Made by a program: the position numbers and the translations under genes. From Cyclobacteriaceae bacterium (lineage in GTDB: Bacteria; Bacteroidota; Bacteroidia; Cytophagales; Cyclobacteriaceae): DNA of 11,324 bases. The DNA lies in contig JALOMY010000052.1 of the NCBI GenBank assembly GCA_025455225.1, positions 1 through 11,324 on the forward strand, given 5' to 3'. Positions 6,774 through 11,324 of the stretch are shown here, piece after piece (the first letter of the stretch is position 1; each line of letters begins with the position of its first letter). The notes beneath the pieces were generated by a model. It had not been told where the DNA came from and searched no databases. It saw only the letters and a list, made by a program, of their open reading frames with translations.

Positions 6774-7154
6774 TTACAGCTTGCCCCATACCCGGTGCCG
6801 CCTATTTGAAAGGATTGAGCATAGAAGGGCAATGCAATAAACGCCCAGGGTGAGGATATCGGTGGTTTGGTCTGAAAACCGCCAGCCTAATAATCGATTC
6901 ATAAGGTAGGCGATATAGGAACGGGGCAAATTTCTGTGTCCCAGTTTTTCAAGGATCTCAAAATGCCAATCCGTTAACGGACAATACCCAAAACCCATCC
7001 AAATACCCAAAACAAACCACGAAAGTCCTGTTACGATTAACAGAATCAGGTTGGCTTTACGGGTCTTATTAAAAATCCATCCGAATACATTAAAAAGGAT
7101 TAGTGCCGGATGAAGAACCATAAAGAACCAATCCAATACCTGGTACGTATTCAA
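6774..7154 (-). CDS. DUF2784 family membrane protein
   Basis: A 126-residue integral membrane protein matching the DUF2784 pattern. It has an LDWFFMVLHPALILFNVFGWIF opening helix (about residues 7-28) and a TRKANL loop (31-36). LSWFVLGIWMGFGYCPLTDWHF (about 44-65) contains the hallmark GYCPLTDWH. SYIAYLMNRLLG and a last helix near 99-116 follow. The length is normal for the family, whose function is unknown. Cys, Asp and His in the CPLTDWH motif could bind a metal, which is inference only. ATG at 7154 follows the zinc-ribbon gene stop by 10 bp, so the two are almost certainly co-transcribed. The product is predicted to be an inner-membrane protein with no signal peptide. Confidence 0.88.
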   Translation of the reverse strand: MNTYQVLDWFFMVLHPALILFNVFGWIFNKTRKANLILLIVTGLSWFVLGIWMGFGYCPLTDWHFEILEKLGHRNLPRSYIAYLMNRLLGWRFSDQTTDILTLGVYCIALLCSILSNRRHRVWGKL

Positions 7155-7164
7155 AAACTGTCTA

Positions 7165-7320
7165 TTAAAAAATACTGTAAAGCAAGAATATCAATACCAA
7201 CAGAATGATAGCCCAAACCAACACCGGGTTTTTCCGCGGAAATTCATATCCACAAATCGGACAGACCTTGTCTTTGGCATCAACCTCCATCGCACAAGAT
7301 GGGCACTCCTTCCTTTTCAT
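7165..7320 (-). CDS. 51-residue zinc-ribbon membrane protein
   Basis: A short gene read from ATG at 7320 to TAA at 7165. The product has a compact zinc ribbon with two CxxC knuckles (Cys6/Cys9 in ECPSCAM and Cys20/Cys23 in VCPICGYEF). A basic/proline bridge and one membrane helix (about residues 32-51, NPVLVWAIILLVLIFLLYSIF) follow. The same layout occurs in many small bacterial zinc-ribbon proteins, but I cannot name a function. The predicted topology puts the ribbon on the cytoplasmic side. The coding call rests on the motif-perfect translation, the clean stop and the tight fit between its neighbours: 31 bp after the lipoprotein stop and 10 bp before the DUF2784 start. Confidence 0.85.
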   Translation of the reverse strand: MKRKECPSCAMEVDAKDKVCPICGYEFPRKNPVLVWAIILLVLIFLLYSIF

Positions 7321-7351
7321 TGATTATTAATTATAGAGGCATCTAACAGGA

Positions 7352-9160
7352 TCAGTAGCTCTTATAATATTCGGAAATCCGGTTTATCAATTGATTAAAA
7401 ATTGGCTGGGTAAAACCAATAAATAATTCCTGCGGAGGCGGGGGTACCATTTCCTTTTGTTTACTGATTTGCAATTGTTCCGGAGTAAGAGCCCGCTCAT
7501 CACCATTAAAAGTGGCCCATTCCGAGACCCAGACATATTCACCAGGCATCTTTTCAGTACGTAATACTGCTTGGGTACGTGCATCTATAATTTTAAAATT
7601 CAAAATACCTTTTGATGTTGTGGTTTTGCGATAATGATAATAGGTTGCTTTGGCTGTTCCATAAATCTTAACCGTATCTGTTTCGTATTGAATCAAATCG
7701 AGGTAGCTCAACCAATTTAAATCGGTCTGATTTGCTGAAGCAAGAAGCATGGTTGGATGTGAATTCAAAAAAGCCATGCCTCCATTACCATTATTCCCTT
7801 TAGCCGGAGTGTTTGAGGGCTTCTTCTCATTGGTTTTCGGATCTTTCTCTTTTGGATTGGCCGGCTTGCCTTTTTCCTTAGCATCTTCACACGATCCCAA
7901 CACATCGCCATGAGCAAGATGGGCAGTCAATGCAGATTTGGATACAACAAGCGTGTGGCGATTGCTTTCATTTCCCGGTGGCACATGGCAAATGGTTACT
8001 TGCTCCTTTTCATCGATGGTATCAGAAGGAAAATCATCCGAAATAGGATCAGGATCTTTTTTAGTATCACTTGGGTTGGACGTATTTCCTGAATCAGCAG
8101 AAGGCGTTTTGGTTTCTGCCGGCCCATCATCTTTCGTAGTAGATTTCGGATCAGCAGGTTTATCAGATCCACCAGTTGATGGATTTCCTTCAGTAGGTTT
8201 ATCCAATGGATTGGTGGAAGGTGTTCCCCCTGATGGCGGGCTGGCAGGATTGGTTACCGGTTTATCGGTTGAAGGTTTGTCTGTACTACCACCTCCGGTA
8301 ACTGGTGCATTGGGCTGCAGGTTTCCGCTTGTAACTGAGGTCGGAGTTACATAAGTGCCGACCACAATACTGTCTCTTTCAAGGATGGATTCCTTTTCCT
8401 GAAGAAAAACCTGACCGACTGTAAATTCATCAAACTCAATCTGAATAATGTGATCCGGATTTAATTTCAGGTTATCTGCTTCTTTACGCGTATAGAAACG
8501 AACAAATTCATTAATAGAAGTCGAGTGCAAGTACTCAGAAACTTTATTGTCAAAGAATTCTGCACTAACGCTAATGTTCCGGGCCTGAACCGGAATCGGC
8601 TCCATTAACACTTTCACAGTAGCTGCCCATAAAGCAGCCTCTTTCATATTAAGCACATCTTTATATCCGGGCACAAAAGACTCTGATTCTCTGAAATAAT
8701 AGTAGGCCTGCTTAGCTTTATTACGGTTCCCCTGAGCCAACGCTGCAACACCTGCAGCATATTTTTCTTCAGCTGCATTCCGCTTGGCTTCATCCAATTG
8801 ACTGTAGTAATTAACCGGATTAGAAATAACCTTGAGTGCACCCGGTGACCTTCTGATCTCATCGTACATCACGTTGATGGTAGTATACGCCTCCACAACT
8901 GCTGTCCATTTAAATTCAGCATTTGACGCAATGGCTGCTTTGGCTCGGTCATCATAATATTTTACTGCCTCCGGATAGGCCTGCCGAAGGGTCTCAATTG
9001 ATTTCTTGTTATTGGGATCCCGTCTCAATCGGTTGGTTGATGTAATTACTGCTTCATAATAATTACCGGAGTAATAGGCTTTTTTGCCGGACGAACAGGA
9101 TTCGAGAATTACAAATCCAACCAAAATGACAGCTGAAAAAATGAGGTTCAGGTATTTCAT
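7352..9160 (-). CDS. Large lipoprotein with low-complexity insert and CHxPPGN Cys/His module
   Basis: A 602-residue predicted lipoprotein. The signal peptide ends in a lipobox with Cys22 (ILESC), followed by SSGKKAYYSGNYYEAV. Residues about 23-190 are helical and TPR-like, with repeats such as YYEAVITSTNRLRRDPNN and AAGVAALAQGNRNKAKQAYYYF. Residues about 191-270 form a beta-rich part. A Pro/Ser/Thr/Asp/Lys-rich linker (about 271-385) precedes a compact module (388-424) with CHVPPGN, HTLVV, AHLAHGD and LGSC. A second charged linker (425-460) leads to a C-terminal domain (about 461-602) with IYGTAKATYY, NFKIIDARTQAVLRTEK and WATFNGDERALTPEQL. The beta strands on either side of the linkers look like two halves of one domain interrupted by an insert. 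Function is unknown; an envelope structural or assembly role is inferred. It is probably the first gene of an operon with the zinc-ribbon and DUF2784 genes. Confidence 0.85.
   Translation of the reverse strand: MKYLNLIFSAVILVGFVILESCSSGKKAYYSGNYYEAVITSTNRLRRDPNNKKSIETLRQAYPEAVKYYDDRAKAAIASNAEFKWTAVVEAYTTINVMYDEIRRSPGALKVISNPVNYYSQLDEAKRNAAEEKYAAGVAALAQGNRNKAKQAYYYFRESESFVPGYKDVLNMKEAALWAATVKVLMEPIPVQARNISVSAEFFDNKVSEYLHSTSINEFVRFYTRKEADNLKLNPDHIIQIEFDEFTVGQVFLQEKESILERDSIVVGTYVTPTSVTSGNLQPNAPVTGGGSTDKPSTDKPVTNPASPPSGGTPSTNPLDKPTEGNPSTGGSDKPADPKSTTKDDGPAETKTPSADSGNTSNPSDTKKDPDPISDDFPSDTIDEKEQVTICHVPPGNESNRHTLVVSKSALTAHLAHGDVLGSCEDAKEKGKPANPKEKDPKTNEKKPSNTPAKGNNGNGGMAFLNSHPTMLLASANQTDLNWLSYLDLIQYETDTVKIYGTAKATYYHYRKTTTSKGILNFKIIDARTQAVLRTEKMPGEYVWVSEWATFNGDERALTPEQLQISKQKEMVPPPPQELFIGFTQPIFNQLINRISEYYKSY
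8156..8281 (-). repeat. DKP-type degenerate repeats in the lipoprotein linker
   Basis: Within the linker the tripeptide Asp-Lys-Pro recurs at residues 294, 299, 320 and 333, surrounded by Ser/Thr/Gly/Asn/Pro. The DNA copies are imperfect and unevenly spaced (5, 21 and 13 codons), so this is a degenerate low-complexity repeat rather than a clean tandem array. It probably forms a flexible extracytoplasmic spacer. Confidence 0.5.
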
Positions 9161-9223
9161 AAAAAAATTTTTATGAATTTAATTATTTCTGCTGAGTAAC
9201 CGAATCATTTCCCAGCAACAATA

Positions 9224-9256
9224 AAAAAGCCATCCCTGAAACAAGGATGGCTTTTT
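9224..9256. terminator. Intrinsic terminator after tsf
   Basis: A perfect 12-bp stem pairs AAAAAGCCATCC (9224-9235) with GGATGGCTTTTT (9245-9256) around a 9-nt loop. On the minus strand the stem ends in TTTTTTATTG, 18 bp after the tsf stop, which ends the rpsI-rpsB-tsf transcript. The lipoprotein gene must then use a promoter in the roughly 63 bp between this hairpin and its start at 9160. Confidence 0.92.
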
Positions 9257-9273
9257 GCATATTACAAGTCAAA

Positions 9274-10104
9274 TTATCCGATCAATACCCGCCTGAATTC
9301 GGCTACAGTAAGACCTTTGGTTACTCCGTCCAGATACTGGGCAACCGTTTTGCTATTGTCCTTTACAAAAGCCTGGTGCAGCAACGTGCTTTCTTTGAAG
9401 AACTTATTCAATTTACCCTGGGCAATCTTTTCAACCATGTTTTCAGGTTTACCTTCTGCCAGGATCTGAGCCTTCGCTATTTCCAGTTCTTTTTCGATAA
9501 TGCTCTTATCAACTGATTTTTCATCAACTGCTACCGGGTTCATTGCTGCGATCTGCATTCCAACATCTTTACCGGCATCAGTTACATCTTTTCCGTTAAC
9601 ACCCTTCAATGAAACCAGAACACCTAATTTGGCACCGGCATGAATATAGGGCACAACGGCTTCACCTTTCATAAGCACATATTCACTTACTTCAATCTTT
9701 TCGCCAATCTTACCAACCAGTTCCACAATTTTATCATTCAAAGTAAGGCTACCTGCCTGAAGGCTTAACAAGGATTCTTTATCGGCTGGCTTGTTACTGA
9801 ATGCAGTACTTGCAATCAGATTGCCTAAAGCCTGAAACTCTTCATTCTTGGCAACAAAATCGGTTTCGCAATTCAAAGCAATGAGTACAGCTTCTTTCCT
9901 ATCATCGCTAACTTTAACAAATACAGATCCTTCTTTTGCTTCTTTATCAGAGCGGGAAGCAGATACTTTCTGTCCCTTCTTGCGTAATATCTCTATTGCC
10001 TTTTCAAAATCCCCTCCGGCTTCTGTCAGCGCCTTTTTACAGTCCATCATACCGGCACCAGTCATTTGCCTGAGTTTGTTTACATCTTGTGCTGAAATTG
10101 ACAT
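9274..10104 (-). CDS. tsf: Translation elongation factor Ts
   Basis: EF-Ts is the cytosolic guanine-nucleotide exchange factor that reloads EF-Tu with GTP. The 276-residue product has the N-terminal UBA-like domain (VNKLRQMTGAGMMDCKKALTEAGGDFEKAIEILRK, from about residue 8). The diagnostic NCETDFVAKNEEF motif lies at about 78-90 and contacts EF-Tu. The core continues to the C-terminal AQYLDGVTKGLTVAEFRRVLIG. ATG at 10104 (MSISAQDVNKLRQ) is chosen. The frame extends upstream to 10170, but those 22 extra residues are unlike the family and overlap the terminator-like hairpin and T-run. The gene follows rpsB after 145 bp and is followed by a strong terminator. The intergenic hairpin suggests that tsf output can be set separately from rpsB. 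Confidence 0.97.
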   Translation of the reverse strand: MSISAQDVNKLRQMTGAGMMDCKKALTEAGGDFEKAIEILRKKGQKVSASRSDKEAKEGSVFVKVSDDRKEAVLIALNCETDFVAKNEEFQALGNLIASTAFSNKPADKESLLSLQAGSLTLNDKIVELVGKIGEKIEVSEYVLMKGEAVVPYIHAGAKLGVLVSLKGVNGKDVTDAGKDVGMQIAAMNPVAVDEKSVDKSIIEKELEIAKAQILAEGKPENMVEKIAQGKLNKFFKESTLLHQAFVKDNSKTVAQYLDGVTKGLTVAEFRRVLIG

Positions 10105-10157
10105 ATCGTTATTGTTTATCGGGTTTATTAATTTGAATACTATTTTGGAATACGAAT

Positions 10158-10190
10158 AAAAAACGAACATCGACCCGAAAGCCGATGTTC
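10158..10190 (-). terminator. Terminator or attenuator hairpin between rpsB and tsf
   Basis: On the minus strand an 8-bp stem, GAACATCG with CGATGTTC (genomic arms 10183-10190 and 10165-10172), encloses a 10-nt loop and is followed by G and six T (10163-10158). This is the shape of an intrinsic terminator. It sits 60 bp after the rpsB stop and 54 bp before the tsf ATG. It would reduce or stop read-through into tsf unless bypassed. Confidence 0.75.
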
Positions 10191-10214
10191 AAATGTTAAG
10201 CACATCTGACGAGT

Positions 10215-10227
10215 GGTGATGTTCACC
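10215..10227 (-). promoter_or_regulatory. Small palindrome repeating the terminator arm, after rpsB
   Basis: GGTGA/TCACC flanks a TGT centre just downstream of rpsB. Its inner 7 bases on the minus strand (GAACATC) repeat the first arm of the rpsB-tsf terminator hairpin. In RNA this copy could compete for the terminator's second arm and so act as an anti-terminator element, or it may be a simple stabilising hairpin at the rpsB 3' end. Confidence 0.3.
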
Positions 10228-10249
10228 AGCGCATCAGCTTCTGGCAAGT

Positions 10250-11020
10250 TTATTTTGCTTCTTCTACAGCCGTATCAACTTTTCTTTTCTCTTCTTCGTC
10301 TTTCTTTAAAGAAGCTTCTTCCTTGTCTTTCTTACGTTCCATCAAAGCTTCTTCGATTACGCTACCGATATGGCCGGTAATCAACGAAATTGATTTAAAC
10401 GCATCATCATTGGCAGGAATCGGGAAATCTACGGTAGTCGGATCAGAATTGGTATCAACCATAGCAAATACCGGGATGTTCAATTTCTGAGCTTCTTTTA
10501 CTGCGATGTGTTCACGTTTTACGTCAATAACAAACAATGCAGCAGGAAGACGGTTCAGGTCAACGATACCCCCCAATTGCTTTTCCAGTTTAGCCTTTTC
10601 ACGGGTTAGCGTAAGACGCTCCTTCTTTTGAAGATTCTGATAGGCCTCATCCTTCATGAGTTTATCAATCTGCGAGAGTTTCTTTAATGACTTACGGATC
10701 GTTGCAAAGTTAGTGAGCATACCGCCCAGCCAACGCTCGGTAACGTAAGGCATGTTTAATCGCTTCGCTTCTTCTGTTACAATATCCTTGGCTTGTTTCT
10801 TAGTTGCTACGAACATGATTTTGCGGCCTGAGCGAACAATGTTCTTCATCGCAAAAGCAGCCTCTTCCAAACAAGAAAGTGACTTATTTAAATCAATAAT
10901 ATGGATACCGTTATTTTCCATAAAGATGTACTCTGCCATCTTCGGGTTCCATTTGCGGGTGAGGTGACCAAAGTGAACACCTGCATCCAATAAATCCTGG
11001 TAGGTTAATTTCTTTGCCAT
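10250..11020 (-). CDS. rpsB: 30S ribosomal protein uS2
   Basis: uS2 binds late to the small subunit at the head-body junction and helps recruit bS1. The 256-residue product is full length. Motifs are GVHFGHLTRKWNPKM (14-28), IHIIDLNKS (39-47), TERWLGGMLTNF (94-105), DLNRLPAALFVIDVKREHIAVKEA (154-177), MVDTNSDP (187-194) and PANDDAFKSI (202-211). A strongly charged Lys/Glu tail (about 228-256) extends the C-terminus, as is common in Bacteroidota uS2. ATG at 11020 (MAKKLTYQDLLDAGVHFGH) is unambiguous. It lies 19 bp after the rpsI stop, in A/C-rich DNA with no Shine-Dalgarno sequence. The gene order rpsI-rpsB-tsf is standard for the phylum. Confidence 0.98.
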   Translation of the reverse strand: MAKKLTYQDLLDAGVHFGHLTRKWNPKMAEYIFMENNGIHIIDLNKSLSCLEEAAFAMKNIVRSGRKIMFVATKKQAKDIVTEEAKRLNMPYVTERWLGGMLTNFATIRKSLKKLSQIDKLMKDEAYQNLQKKERLTLTREKAKLEKQLGGIVDLNRLPAALFVIDVKREHIAVKEAQKLNIPVFAMVDTNSDPTTVDFPIPANDDAFKSISLITGHIGSVIEEALMERKKDKEEASLKKDEEEKRKVDTAVEEAK

Positions 11021-11039
11021 GTGTTGTTGATGTTTACGA

Positions 11040-11324
11040 TTAACGTTTGCTGAACTGGAATCTGCGTCTTGCCTTTCTGCGACCGTACTTCTTACGTTCC
11101 ACCATGCGGCTGTCGCGTGTTACCAATCCTTCTTTCTTCAAGGCAGGCTTGTTTTCGGCATTTACGGCAATCAGAGCACGTGCAATGCCCAAGCGAACGG
11201 CTTCGGCCTGGCCTTTTATGCCACCGCCTTCTACGTTAATGGTTACATCGTACTGATTCTCGGCTTTAAGCGCTGCTAAGGGCTGCTTAACCAGTGTCTG
11301 GTGAATCTCAGATAGGAAGTACTC
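11040..11324 (-). CDS. rpsI: 30S ribosomal protein uS9 (C-terminal 94 residues, cut by window edge)
   Basis: The frame is open from the right window edge to TAA at 11040. It shows the uS9 signatures: VNVEGGG-like INVEGGGIKGQAEAVRLGIARAL, the GLVTRDSRMVERKKYGRRKARRRFQFSKR tail and the terminal Ser-Lys-Arg that reaches the P-site tRNA. uS9 in this phylum is about 128 residues, so roughly 34 N-terminal residues lie outside. The uS9/uS13 tails contact the decoding-centre tRNA. Its usual upstream partner rplM would be expected just beyond the window. The 19-bp gap to rpsB supports co-transcription. Confidence 0.97.
   Translation of the reverse strand, partial: EYFLSEIHQTLVKQPLAALKAENQYDVTINVEGGGIKGQAEAVRLGIARALIAVNAENKPALKKEGLVTRDSRMVERKKYGRRKARRRFQFSKR

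Noticed and set aside
8156..8281. CRISPR-like or tandem DNA repeat array
   Set aside because: Repeat units are very short, degenerate and unevenly spaced, and lie within a coding frame. They encode a Pro/Lys/Asp linker.
7938..8354. 138-residue open frame on the plus strand opposite the lipoprotein linker
   Set aside because: The Gly/Ser/Val-rich translation is the mirror of the low-complexity linker, so the open frame is a by-product of biased codons.
10105..10170. 22-residue N-terminal extension of EF-Ts
   Set aside because: The extra residues do not match the family and would be encoded by the terminator T-run. MSISAQDVNKLRQ at 10104 is the natural start.

Overview
The window looks like a chromosomal segment of a Bacteroidota bacterium, most likely of the Cytophagales type. 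The clues are moderate-to-low GC, A/T-rich translation starts without strong Shine-Dalgarno sequences, the rpsI-rpsB-tsf ribosomal order, a short TonB-family transducer, and several lipoproteins. I see no CRISPR array, tRNA, rRNA, insertion sequence or phage gene. Most of the window is ordinary core or housekeeping DNA. The lineage is inferred from gene content, not from a database search.

Region 1 (1-1562, minus strand): the N-terminal 281 codons of a MATE-family efflux transporter run off the left edge. A 221-bp gene-free spacer with small inverted repeats follows, then a Dabb-domain protein that carries a twin-arginine signal and a lipobox.

Region 2 (1563-4675, plus strand): a tight three-gene operon encodes an ACAD10/ACAD11-type acyl-CoA dehydrogenase, an aminoglycoside-phosphotransferase-fold kinase (4-bp overlap) and a short-chain dehydrogenase (6-bp gap). 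This matches the enzyme set known for 4-hydroxyacyl-CoA breakdown: LvaC/LvaA/LvaD in the Pseudomonas putida levulinate pathway, and the fused kinase-dehydrogenases ACAD10/11 in mammals. The likely logic is that the kinase phosphorylates the 4-hydroxyl, the dehydrogenase removes the phosphate and rearranges the product towards a beta-oxidation intermediate, and the SDR interconverts a keto and a hydroxy group. This is the most interesting functional unit here.

Region 3 (4676-5943): a convergent spacer with two overlapping inverted repeats is followed by a two-CBS-domain protein (minus), a small four-helix membrane protein of unknown function (plus) and a strong bidirectional terminator.

Region 4 (5944-9160, minus strand): genes read from right to left are a 602-residue lipoprotein with a long low-complexity insert and a Cys/His module, a 51-residue zinc-ribbon membrane protein, a DUF2784 membrane protein and a TonB-family protein. 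The first three are closely spaced and probably co-transcribed.

Region 5 (9224-11324, minus strand): the translation operon rpsI (partial)-rpsB-tsf, with a hairpin plus T-run between rpsB and tsf and a strong terminator after tsf.
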